The notes beneath the pieces are model-generated. The model ran no database searches. It was not told where the DNA came from and was given only the letters and a program-made list of their open reading frames with translations. Shown piece after piece: positions 42,476 to 52,400 of a DNA stretch of 64,000 nucleotides. The stretch is taken from contig JADJPE010000005.1 of assembly GCA_016713425.1 (NCBI GenBank), positions 2,108,001 to 2,172,000 on the forward strand. The letters are read 5' to 3'. The translations under genes were made by a program, and so were the position numbers. This DNA comes from Deltaproteobacteria bacterium (GTDB lineage Bacteria > Myxococcota > Kuafuiibacteriia > Kuafuiibacteriales > Kuafuiibacteriaceae). Position 1 is the first letter of the stretch, and the number at the start of each line of letters is the position of its first letter.

Positions 42476-44605
42476 CTAGCCGACCGAGATGTCGGCTTGA
42501 GGGAGTCTCCAGTTGCGTTTGGTCGATAGGCCCTGAAGCAGCACGAAGAGTGTCAGTGGTCCGACGCGGCCCGCGAACATGGTGGCCATCACGATGAACT
42601 TCCCAAATTCGTCGAGCATACCGGTTCCACCGGCGCTCAGGCCCACCGTTCCGAGGGCCGAGACCGTCTCGAAAGCGAGGACAATCGGATCGCCGTCCTG
42701 CGTGAGCAAAAGGGCGATCAGTGCGACCAGAAGTGACGTGAGGCCGAGCGCGGTCGAAGCGAGCGCTCGGTAGACCGCGTCTTGAACGATTGTGCGCTTG
42801 GCGAACTCGATGTGAGCTTTGCCGCGCATGGCGGCCATGGTGGCGAGGATCAGGACCGCGAAGGTCGTCGTCTTGATACCGCCAGCGGTCGATCCCGGGC
42901 TGCCGCCGATAAACATGAACATCGCCATCACAAGCAGCGTGACATGGTGGAGGCCAACGAACTCGATGGAGTTGAAACCGGCCGTGCGAAGCGTGACCGC
43001 CTGGAACCACGCATTGTGAAGCCGATCGACGAAGCCGAGCGGCGCGAGGGCGTCGCTCCATTCGAAGGCGAGCACACTCAAGAACGACGTCGCGAGCAGT
43101 GCACCGGTGGTATACACGATGATTCGCGGGAACGGGTCTAGGGGCCGCCGGCGTATGAGTCGTGGGATCGCTTTGATTCCAACCGGGCCAAGACCTCCGG
43201 CGATGATGAGGATGGCGACCACGTGAAGCACAAGCGGCGAGGCCTGATACGGGATCAAGGAGTCGGTTTGAAGCGCAAAGCCGGCGTTGCAGAACGCGGA
43301 CACGGACGTAAATAACCCGCGCCATGCGGCGGTTGCGATCGTATCCCCGTGGAAGTAGAAAAGCCCGCCCAGAGCGACGGCGCCTATGGCTTCCGCGGCC
43401 AGGGTCAGGAAGACGACGTCGCGAACCGTCTTTCGAGTTTCCTGCGCGCTCGATGTTCCGAATACGCCGCCCAGCATTGCCTCTTCTTCCAGGCTGCGGC
43501 GGCGACCAAGTATGGTAGCGGCGGCGGCCGACAACGTCATGATGCCGAGGCCACCGACCTGGATGAGCAACAACAAGACGCCTTGACCAAAGAGCGACAG
43601 ATCGTTGGGCGTGTCGAGCACGATTAGGCCTGTGACGCACACGGCGCTCGTGGCGGTGAAGGCCGCGTCGATGATCGAGAAGTGATGGCCATCGGCGGCG
43701 GACAGCGGAAACGCCAGCAAGGTCGTCCCCGCGACGATCGCGAACAAGAATGTCCCTGAGATGAGCTGTGCTGGATGGTAGAGCGGCGATGCCGTGAGTC
43801 GGCGCGTCGACTCGGGTGCGCCTTCATTTTCACCGGAGAGCAAGGCGTATTGCACAAAAACGAGACACAGTGTGGCGGAGAGGTATGCGTCGGTGCCGTG
43901 CGTGCTATCGAGTGTAGCCCAGGAGGTCAGGACCACGACCGCAGCAAGCCCGAGGGTGGCGAAGCGGCGCCAGCGCTGAAGTTCGGGGTCTCTAGTGGCG
44001 CCAACCGCGAAGAAGGTCGCGATCGCGAGCATCAGGCAGGTGGCGGCGAGATCGGCGATCGAAGACTCCGCGAGGAGCGTGGGTCCCGCGAGGAGCCAGG
44101 TCGCGGCGCACGGAATGAGTGCGCCCTTTGCGACGAGGGCAGGCGCTGGGGCGGGGCTTATCGGTGGGTCACTCGCGAGCACCGAGAGGATGCCAATGAT
44201 GGCGGTGCCGCCGAGGAAAGCGCTCATCGGATCGCGCAGGAAGAAGTCGAAGAGCGCGACCGACGGGAGCAGGATACCAAAGAACGCGATGACGCGGCGT
44301 CGCCGAACCGATGTGATCGAGAGCCCTGCGGCGACCACAAGCAAGAACGCCCCAAGAAGGAGCACCACGAGTGCGGCGAGCGTGTGTTCGGGGGAGCGTG
44401 GCCCCAGGATGGCCTCGATGGTTTCGCCGACCGAGGGGGTGGTCGGCACCTGAGCGGAAGCCGCGCCGGTCGTCGGCGTGACCGGAAGCGAGGGTGGTGA
44501 GGCGGGGATGGTCAGCGTCGGGGCAATGGTGAGGACGAGCCCAGCCAACCCGCCGAGGAACCCGCGGAGCCAGTACTCCCGAGTCTCGCTGATCACGTGA
44601 GCCAT
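42476..44605 (-). CDS. ktrB: K+ transporter membrane subunit KtrB/TrkH with long N-terminal membrane region
   Basis: This 709-residue membrane protein has a C-terminal ~450 residues with the four M1-P-M2 units of the Trk/Ktr/HKT superfamily: FTATSAVCVTGL, SVSAFCNAGFAL, GGSPGSTAGGIKTTTF and ETVSALGTVGLSAGG are the four pore or filter loops, each with the key Gly. About 230 residues before that add several more hydrophobic helices not found in ordinary KtrB. ATG 44605 was chosen as the first start giving a short cytoplasmic N-terminus before the first helix; no ribosome site is evident. The gene heads the operon with ktrA. Confidence 0.92.
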   Translation of the reverse strand: MAHVISETREYWLRGFLGGLAGLVLTIAPTLTIPASPPSLPVTPTTGAASAQVPTTPSVGETIEAILGPRSPEHTLAALVVLLLGAFLLVVAAGLSITSVRRRRVIAFFGILLPSVALFDFFLRDPMSAFLGGTAIIGILSVLASDPPISPAPAPALVAKGALIPCAATWLLAGPTLLAESSIADLAATCLMLAIATFFAVGATRDPELQRWRRFATLGLAAVVVLTSWATLDSTHGTDAYLSATLCLVFVQYALLSGENEGAPESTRRLTASPLYHPAQLISGTFLFAIVAGTTLLAFPLSAADGHHFSIIDAAFTATSAVCVTGLIVLDTPNDLSLFGQGVLLLLIQVGGLGIMTLSAAAATILGRRRSLEEEAMLGGVFGTSSAQETRKTVRDVVFLTLAAEAIGAVALGGLFYFHGDTIATAAWRGLFTSVSAFCNAGFALQTDSLIPYQASPLVLHVVAILIIAGGLGPVGIKAIPRLIRRRPLDPFPRIIVYTTGALLATSFLSVLAFEWSDALAPLGFVDRLHNAWFQAVTLRTAGFNSIEFVGLHHVTLLVMAMFMFIGGSPGSTAGGIKTTTFAVLILATMAAMRGKAHIEFAKRTIVQDAVYRALASTALGLTSLLVALIALLLTQDGDPIVLAFETVSALGTVGLSAGGTGMLDEFGKFIVMATMFAGRVGPLTLFVLLQGLSTKRNWRLPQADISVG

Positions 44606-44756
44606 ACGGTATGTCGGGCTGTCGCGCCCAGGTCTTCTTTCGCTCTCCTCGCGCGTCGCGACAAGCCGCGGTCTAGATTTATTCGGTGGTCGCGGTGTCT
44701 TGGGGCACGCGCACGGGAGGTCGTCGTGCGGGATTTCCTGGTCTCTGAGCCCTCGC

Positions 44757-47700
44757 CTAGAGACCCAAAGCCTGCAGATGGGACGCAAACTCCGTGGATC
44801 CAAGGATCGCGACCAAGACCGCATCCCTATCGGCGCCGGCAGCCAGCTGCGTCATCCACCCCGAGCTTCTTTGGTCGGCCGCCCGTCCGAACGCAAGTGC
44901 ATAGACATCCAGGAGATATTCTCGGTCAGAACGAGTGCGCGCCTTGTACGTCGAGGAGCTGAAAAACGTGCGCAGGATGAAGGAGTAGGCTTCCGGCGCC
45001 GACTTGCCTGCTGCTCGATCAGATTTTGCCTTCTGCGTCCAGTAGCTCACGCCGGAAGAATCACCGGCTCGCAGGAACACCGTTGGATACAAGCTTCGAA
45101 TGTAGCGCTCGACGACATCGGACGTGGGCGAGCTGACAAACGTTGCCGTGACGGAACGATTCCCAGTCAGAGTGACCGTGCAGACAAGCGACGAGCCGGA
45201 GCACGCACCGCCCCATCCGCTGAAATCGGAACCGACAGAAGGTTGCGCGATCAACCATACGGTTTCGCCTGGCGTCGCACTCACGGAACAGGCCGTGCCG
45301 CAATTCATGCCAGAAGGAAAGCTTGCAATCGTACCGCTGCCTGACTTGGAGACCGTGAGCGCGTACTGTTGAGGCGGCGGAGGCGGCGCGACGGAGAAGC
45401 TCGCCGTGACGGTGCGCGCCGAACTCATGGTGACGGTGCATGTCGCCGAGCTGCCACTGCAGGCACCACTCCAGCCAGAGAATATCCATCCAGCCGACGG
45501 AGACGCGGTCAAAGTCACGTTCGTGGAGGCAGAGTACGAATTCGAGCAAGTGGAGCCGCAGTTGATGCCAGACGGGTTGCTGCTCACGGTACCGCTGCCC
45601 GACTTGGAGACCGTGAGCGCGTACTGTTGAGGCGGCGGAGGCGGCGCGACGGAGAAGCTCGCCGTGACGGTGCGCGCCGAACTCATGGTGACGGTGCATG
45701 TCGCCGAGCTGCCACTACAGGCACCACTCCAGCCAGAGAATATCCATCCAGCCGACGGAGACGCGGTCAAAGTCACGTTCGTGGAGGCAGAGTACGAATT
45801 CGAGCAAGTGGAGCCGCAGTTGATGCCAGACGGGTTGCTGCTCACGGTACCGCTGCCCGACTTCGAGACCGTGAGCGCGTACTGCTGAGGCGGCGCGACG
45901 GAGAAGCTCGCCGTGACGGTGCGCGCCGAACTCATGGTGACGGTGCACGTCGCCGAGCTGCCACTACAGGCACCACTCCAGCCAGAGAATATCCATCCAG
46001 CCGACGGAGACGCGGTCAAAGTCACGTTCGTGGAGGCAGAGTACGAATTCGAGCAAGTGGAGCCGCAGTTGATGCCAGACGGGTTGCTGCTCACCGTACC
46101 GCTGCCCGACTTCGAGACCGTGAGCGCGTACTGCTGAGGCGGCGCGACGGAGAAGCTCGCCGTGACGGTGCGCGCCGAACTCATGGTGACGGTGCACGTC
46201 GCCGAGCTGCCACTACAGGCACCACTCCAGCCAGAGAATATCCATCCAGCCGACGGAGACGCGGTCAAAGTCACGTTCGTGGAGGCAGAGTACGAATTCG
46301 AGCAAGTGGAGCCGCAGTTGATGCCAGACGGGTTGCTGCTCACGGTACCGCTGCCCGACTTCGAGACCGTGAGCGCGTACTGCTGAGGCGGCGCGACGGA
46401 GAAGCTCGCCGTGACGGTGCGCGCCGAACTCATGGTGACGGTGCATGTCGCCGAGCTGCCACTACAGGCACCACTCCAGCCAGAGAATATCCATCCAGCC
46501 GACGGAGACGCGGTCAAAGTCACGTTCGTGGAGGCAGAGTATGAATTCGAGCAAGTGGAGCCGCAGTTGATGCCAGACGGGTTGCTGCTCACGGTACCGC
46601 TGCCCGACTTCGAGACCGTGAGCGCGTACTGCTGAGGCGGCGGAGGCGGCGCGGCGGAGAAGTTCGCCGTGACGGAGCGCGCCGCACTCATGGAAACGGT
46701 GCACATCGCCGAGCTGCCACTGCACGCACCACTCCAGCCGCTGAATGTCGAACCGCCCAGTGCGGTTGCAGAGAGCACTACGCTGGTGTTTGCCTGGTAG
46801 GTCTCGGTGCAGTCGGTGCCGCAGTTGATGCCGCTCGGATTGCTCGTGATCGTCCCATTCCCGTTCCCGAGCTTGCCCACATCGAGCGTGTACGTTGGAT
46901 TCTGCGGCGGATCTTGCGGCGGATCTTGCGGCTGAGTTCTCGGCAAGGTCGGGTTGGCCGATGCTTTGATGTCCTCGACCCGCGTCTTGTACTCGTCCGT
47001 GTACATGAAGTCCGCCGCGACAGTGTAGATTGTTTTCGTTCCATTCCTAATGAGGTTCGCCCACTCGGTTGTGCGCGTGGGCTCGCGCCCAAGGAGTCCT
47101 CGGTAGAGTCCATCCACGAGATCCTCGGGCGAGTTGTTCGAAACAATGGTCGCATACTCCTGCGTGCCCATGAAATGCTGGGCCAGCTGGCTTGCCGTCC
47201 ATCCCGCCTCGATCTGATTCGACCAGTAGGCTACGCGCTCTGACGTCGGTGTTCGTCCGAGAAGATATCGATAGAGATCTCGAACGTAGTCTTCGATTAT
47301 ACTCCGCTGCGACATCGCGAGCGCGTTTTGGTTGGCCGCAAGGTCTCCGCAATCCCGCGCCCGGTAGGCCGGAACGGATGATTCGATTCTCCCCACGCCA
47401 CTGTCGCTCGGACAGTATTTCAGTCGCTCCATCTGTTCCGCGTTGTTCTGAGATCGAACACTAAACATGTAGTTCTGGTCGACGTCGATCATCGCCGGGA
47501 AGTAGACAGGAACCGTGCCATTGACCGTCAAATGAATGGCTGTTTTTTGAGCATACTCAATGAATCGACGGCGCGGCGTATCCTTGGCCGCGATGAACTG
47601 CAGGGTGGTTGGAAGAGCGTTCCGCACCGATGCAAGGCAACCGTTCGAAAGACCGCCGGAGTTCGGAGAATAGACATACTGCTGGCTGTGTCCATAGTTC

Positions 47701-49004
47701 GCGGGGTTTCCGCAGTAGTGCGCACCGTCCAACTCGAGGAGAAGCGGAAGACCGGCTGGATTGTGGACAAGGCGATTGACGTGGCCGTGTCCCCCTGTGT
47801 TGTAGACGCGGTTCCTTTCTGTCCCCGTCGACACCAGGCACAAGTCCTCGCCAAGATCGGTTGAATATCCAACCTTGTTGAGGGCCTTCTGATTGAGGCA
47901 CGGAATCCCGCTGGCCTCGACCGCAACCCCATTTCGGACCCCGTATCGATCCGTATCCACGACGGCCTTAATGAAGTCGATGTGCGGTTTCATCCATCCA
48001 GAGAGTGTCGTTTCCGAGCCGATGTAGAGGCTCGGTCGCACGCGACGCAGCGCCTTCGAAAAGTCGAGAATCGCGTCGGGATGCATCGTTCTGAGGTCGG
48101 TCATTGTGATGTGGATACTCTTTGCCCCCGCGTCGATCGCGCGCGTGGCCAGCCACAACTGCCACAGGATACCCATCTCGGTCTCCAAGCTTGGAACGCT
48201 GTTTCTTCCAGAAGGCGCGGCATACCAGCGATGATCTCCGTTCTTTGGGACCGACGTATTTGGGTCGACTTCTAGAATATCTTCATAGCGGAAGGCGAGC
48301 GTCGTCCGGGTTCCTGCCGCAATTTGGTCGATCGTTTGAAACCCACGCCCTACATAGCCAGACGCGGCTGTTCGGAGCGAGGAACCGACCGAGATGCTGA
48401 TTTGACTCGCTTCATCGAGAACGATCTCGGGCACAACAAACTCGACCGTGGCCGCAGACGCCTGCGCGACCGACGCGAGGTTACTGAACTTCGAATCGAG
48501 CGCCTCCGCATACGTCATTTTCGCGCCGCTCGCGTTCCTGGGGCGGTCGTCTTTCTGCATCGGAGGGATCCAGGCGAAGACCGCCCAGCGGAGATATCGA
48601 CATCCAAGCTGGTACATCGACCGAACCTGGCTTGCTTCGCAGTTGTGGCAGTAGCAGGCGCTTCGAAGCAAATCGTCGCGCACAGCCTCGAAACGAGCCC
48701 GCTCGTCGCTGGCCATGAACTCCCGTTCGACCGTCTCGACCGAGGTGCCTCGCGAGAGGCGAGAGGCCAGTCCGTCCACCTCGCTGGGCGCAGGCTCTCG
48801 CCTCAGGACGCCGTGGTAGAGGTCCTTCGCGAGCTCACTCGCGCTGGCGGTCGACAGGTTGCCTCCGCCGTTCGCGTCGTCTGACTCGTCGGGCCCTTGC
48901 TCTGGGCCGCAACGAAGAAGCGCAAGGCACATGGCCGCGATTCCGAGAGCGCGCACGACAAGCCGAGATGAGTGGGAGTTCGAAGACCGATGTGTCGCCT
49001 GCAT
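44757..49004 (-). CDS. Giant secreted lipoprotein: DUF4214, unknown domain, seven InlB-type B repeats
   Basis: This is a 1415-residue exported protein. The signal ends at ALLRC (about C33). Order of parts: a DUF4214-like helical segment (about 50-112), then a large unrecognised domain (about 115-590) opening with CYCHNC and GCRYLRWAVFAW and containing GRNSVPSLETEMGILW. Two more DUF4214 segments follow (about 595-715; LGRTPTSERVAYW, LGREPTRTTEWA). Then come seven repeats of ~83 residues with paired Cys (INCGSTC and GACSGSSATC) and GWSGACSG, of the divergent InlB B-repeat type. A terminal DUF4214 (about 1295-1415) ends the protein. Five of the repeats are nearly identical. Its N-domain is paralogous to that of the gene at 49439. 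ATG 49004 gives the signal peptide. Confidence 0.85.
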   Translation of the reverse strand: MQATHRSSNSHSSRLVVRALGIAAMCLALLRCGPEQGPDESDDANGGGNLSTASASELAKDLYHGVLRREPAPSEVDGLASRLSRGTSVETVEREFMASDERARFEAVRDDLLRSACYCHNCEASQVRSMYQLGCRYLRWAVFAWIPPMQKDDRPRNASGAKMTYAEALDSKFSNLASVAQASAATVEFVVPEIVLDEASQISISVGSSLRTAASGYVGRGFQTIDQIAAGTRTTLAFRYEDILEVDPNTSVPKNGDHRWYAAPSGRNSVPSLETEMGILWQLWLATRAIDAGAKSIHITMTDLRTMHPDAILDFSKALRRVRPSLYIGSETTLSGWMKPHIDFIKAVVDTDRYGVRNGVAVEASGIPCLNQKALNKVGYSTDLGEDLCLVSTGTERNRVYNTGGHGHVNRLVHNPAGLPLLLELDGAHYCGNPANYGHSQQYVYSPNSGGLSNGCLASVRNALPTTLQFIAAKDTPRRRFIEYAQKTAIHLTVNGTVPVYFPAMIDVDQNYMFSVRSQNNAEQMERLKYCPSDSGVGRIESSVPAYRARDCGDLAANQNALAMSQRSIIEDYVRDLYRYLLGRTPTSERVAYWSNQIEAGWTASQLAQHFMGTQEYATIVSNNSPEDLVDGLYRGLLGREPTRTTEWANLIRNGTKTIYTVAADFMYTDEYKTRVEDIKASANPTLPRTQPQDPPQDPPQNPTYTLDVGKLGNGNGTITSNPSGINCGTDCTETYQANTSVVLSATALGGSTFSGWSGACSGSSAMCTVSMSAARSVTANFSAAPPPPPQQYALTVSKSGSGTVSSNPSGINCGSTCSNSYSASTNVTLTASPSAGWIFSGWSGACSGSSATCTVTMSSARTVTASFSVAPPQQYALTVSKSGSGTVSSNPSGINCGSTCSNSYSASTNVTLTASPSAGWIFSGWSGACSGSSATCTVTMSSARTVTASFSVAPPQQYALTVSKSGSGTVSSNPSGINCGSTCSNSYSASTNVTLTASPSAGWIFSGWSGACSGSSATCTVTMSSARTVTASFSVAPPQQYALTVSKSGSGTVSSNPSGINCGSTCSNSYSASTNVTLTASPSAGWIFSGWSGACSGSSATCTVTMSSARTVTASFSVAPPPPPQQYALTVSKSGSGTVSSNPSGINCGSTCSNSYSASTNVTLTASPSAGWIFSGWSGACSGSSATCTVTMSSARTVTASFSVAPPPPPQQYALTVSKSGSGTIASFPSGMNCGTACSVSATPGETVWLIAQPSVGSDFSGWGGACSGSSLVCTVTLTGNRSVTATFVSSPTSDVVERYIRSLYPTVFLRAGDSSGVSYWTQKAKSDRAAGKSAPEAYSFILRTFFSSSTYKARTRSDREYLLDVYALAFGRAADQRSSGWMTQLAAGADRDAVLVAILGSTEFASHLQALGL
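45364..46640. repeat. Five near-identical 249/258-bp tandem repeats inside the giant gene
   Basis: The units start at about 45406, 45664, 45913, 46162 and 46411 (same reference base in each). Differences among them are a few single bases and a 9-bp Pro-codon insertion in the 258-bp ones. Such identity implies recent duplication or gene conversion and would also be a risk of assembly collapse or expansion. Confidence 0.95.
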
Positions 49005-49438
49005 GGGACCGCTGAGAGCAAGAGCCGCGCCGTTTGTGGCGGTCTTCTGTTCTCCCAGTTCAGGGCGCTGCGACCACGCTGTCCTGACGTCCGCAGCGAC
49101 AGGGATCTGGCCCTCGCTGACCCTCCGCGATGTCACAGCTACGAAGACGCCGAGCCGGAGCCCCGGCGGCGAGGGTCACGACCCTGTGGCCGGCGACTCT
49201 TCGGGCGCGGTGATTGAGGGGAATCCAGCGCGGTGGACCGCGGAACCATCGTTGACAGTTCATGAATCGGCCGGTCTCGCTGGCGGCGGTCCGGGTATCG
49301 ACCTCCGCTGAAGGAGGCGGCTCGACGCAAGCAGCATAACGAGTGACGGCATGTGCGCCGATTGGGGACCACCACCGTCTTCGTTCGAGGTCATGTCTGG
49401 CACCCGGTTGGGTTTCGGTATGGTCGGGGGCTTGCGCT
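49005..49438. other. Intergenic region between the two giant genes
   Basis: These 434 bases contain open frames on the minus strand, none with recognisable sequence or a good start. A small CCTCC-GGAGG hairpin (49302-49318) lacks a T run. The promoter of the 49004 gene should be here, but I cannot point to it. Confidence 0.5.
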
Positions 49439-52400
49439 TTACGGGTCTCTTGATTCCCAGAGTATCTGCGTGCCATCGACGATGGACAGATAGGGCTTGG
49501 ACTCTCGAACAATGAAGACGGCGTTTGGATGGCCGTAGGTCGAGGTGTGCCAAAGCGGCGTGCCGGTCTGAGAAACGACCAGATTTCCGTCGCCCTGAAA
49601 GGATACTTTGCACGGGTTGGCTGTGTTGCAGGTCCGTCCGCCCGTTCCGCTCCACCAGAGGGCCGTCATCGGCGATTGCCTGTAAAGAACAAGGTTTCCG
49701 TCCGTCTGCATGTAGAGGCTGAGGTGCTGCGTCTCAACATGCTCGCCTTGGAAGTGGGTGAAGTTTCCGGCCCGGAAGGAGATTGAGGTGGCGGGGCTCG
49801 GGACCGCAAAGGTCGCGGTGACGTTCTGTGCGGTGGTCATCTGCACGGTGCAGGTCCCGGTGCCGCTGCACGCGCCTGACCATCCAGCGAATGTCGACCC
49901 GGCATTGGGGGTCGCGGTCAAGGTCACCGAAGTGCCGGCCGCATAGGTGCTGGCGCACGCGGAGCCGCAGTTGATGCCTGCTAGATTGCTCCTCACGGTT
50001 CCGCTCCCAGAACCGGTCTTCGAAACAGTCAGCTGATGGGTGGAAGGAGGCGGCAGATTGAAGGTCGCGGTGACGTTCTGTGCGGTAGTCATCTGCACGG
50101 TGCAGGTCCCGGTGCCGCTGCACGCGCCTGACCATCCAGCGAATGTCGACCCGGCATTGGGGGTCGCGGTCAAGGTCACCGAAGTGCTGGCCGCATAGGT
50201 GCTGGCGCACGCGGAGCCGCAGTTGATGCCTGCTGGATTGCTCGTCACGGTCCCGCTTCCACTCGTGGAGACCGAAAGCGTGAAGACTTGAGGGCTCGCA
50301 ATAGGCCAGAGTGTGTTGGGGCCGGCGACAATCGAGAGATACGGGGCCGATTCTTGGATCACGAACGCCGTCGCGCCCTGGTTGGCGGTTCCGGAGTTCC
50401 AGTAGGGCCTTGGACTTCCTGCGACAACCTGCGAAAGGACCAGATTTCCATCGCCCTGAAATGAGACTCGGGCTGGACTGTGTCCACTCGTACGGCTCGA
50501 CCACAGCACGACCATTCCCGACTTCCGATACAAAACCAGATTCCCATCGCTCTGCATGAACAGGCTCAAGTTTCGTGTTTCGACAGATTCGTTCTGCTCA
50601 AGCCTGAAACGTCCTGGCGCAAAAGATAATGAGGTCGGCTGGATCACGACATCGAACCGCGCGGTCACGCTCGTGGCCGTGTCCATCGACACGGTGCAGG
50701 TTGTTTCAGTGCCGGCGCAGGCACCGGTCCATCCGCCGAACGCCGACCCAGCCGCGGGCAGCGCAGTCAACGTCACGGAGGTCCCGGCCGCGTAGCTCTT
50801 GGAGCATGTCGAGCCGCAGTTGATGCCTGCTGGATCGCTCGTCACGGTTCCGCCGCCACTCGTGGAGACCGAAAGCGCGAAGGTTTGAGGGCTAACAACG
50901 GGCCAGAGCGTGCTGCTTCCGGCGACGACAGAGAGATAAGGGGCCGATTCCTGGATCACGAAGGCCGTCGCGCCCTTGTTGTGGGTGCCGGAGTTCCAGT
51001 AGGGCCTCAGACTTCCTGAGACGAGTTGCGAAAGAACCAGATTGCCATCACCCTGAAAAGACACCTTGCACGCATTCGAGGTGCTACACGCTTGTGGGCG
51101 GGGTGAGCCGAAGGACGATATTTCCTCGCCCGTGGACTTGCGCCTCAAGACGAGCTTGCCGTTGCTCTCCAACATGAGGCGTAGGTTTCGGGTTTCGACC
51201 GCGTCGTTCTGTCCGTGGCTGAAGTTCCCGGGCGCGAAGGACAGTGAGGTGGGAAAGGTGGGAAGGTTCGTCGCCGTAAAGGTCGCCGACACACTTCGCG
51301 GTTGGTCCATCTCGACGACGCAGAGCGTTCCACTGATGCGGCTGCAATTGCCGGTCCATCCGCCGAAGGTCGAACCGGCGGAGGGTTGCGCGGTCAACGT
51401 CACGGAGGTCCCGGCCGCGTAGTTCTTGGAGCATGTCGAGCCGCAGTTGATTCCGTCGCTCTGGCTTGTCACCGTTCCGGCGCCATTCTTTGTCACGCTC
51501 AGCGTGTACGAGGTCGGTTCGTCCCCGGCGGCAATTCTCATCGCCTCGGCGACGCCGTCGAGATCCTGACAGAAGCGGGCGTTGTAAAGGAGAGTTGCGT
51601 TGCTTCCTTCAAAATTCGAGCTCGGTCCGGCGTCGGTCTCTGGGCAGTAGCGCACCTCTCTTCGGAGCCGTGCGATCTCTTCGTCTCCGAATCCGTAGGT
51701 GTTGTCATGGACTTGGTAGTAGTTGTTTTGCCCGGCCTGAAGCTTGGGGGGATAGTAGACCTTGATGCCTTGCTTTCGGAGCTCCTTCGTCGTTCTGGCC
51801 ATGTACGTGTTGAAAGCAGCCCGTATCGCTTTGGGTTGAGCAAGGAATAGCATCGTGGTCGTAAGCCCCCCGCGAACCCTTGGGTAGCAGGTCGTGACCG
51901 AGTTGGTATTCGAAGCCGCATTCGGTTCTGCATCCGGGCCCTGAAAGTACACGATGCTTCCTGCTTGCGACTTGCTTTGGTCCTTGAACTTGCACTCCTG
52001 ACAGCCATCGAGCTCGATGATGATCGGAATTCCGGATCCGTTGTTTGTTGCGAAATCTGGGTAACGAGTTGGACCCTCGTAGTGGACGCGGAGATCGCGA
52101 GAACTGTCGGCCTGGACAAGGCAAAGCTCTCCGACCGAGTCCGGAACGTTCGTTCCCCGAGGGCGATCGTCGAATCGTCCCAAGAACTCCTGGCCGTGGC
52201 ACATCAGCCGATCTGTCGCGCTCGGGCTGCCGGTGCCCGTCTGCTTGTAGGCAAACTTCCCTCCGAAAGTGCCTCGGGCGATGTCGATGTCGGTCACGTA
52301 CTTCACGTAGTCATACAGACCCAAGGGAGCCGCTGTTGGGTAGTATCCGCCAATACCTTCGACGCCGATCACGATCTTCGCCCCGAGCCTGATATCGGCG

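Noticed and set aside
42468..43640. 390-codon minus-strand frame overlapping ktrB
   Set aside because: It is an off-frame shadow rich in Arg/His/Pro; the ktrB frame has the pore motifs.
45369..46544. 391-codon plus-strand frame with perfect internal repeats
   Set aside because: It is the complement of the B-repeat coding region; the repeats come from the real minus-strand gene.
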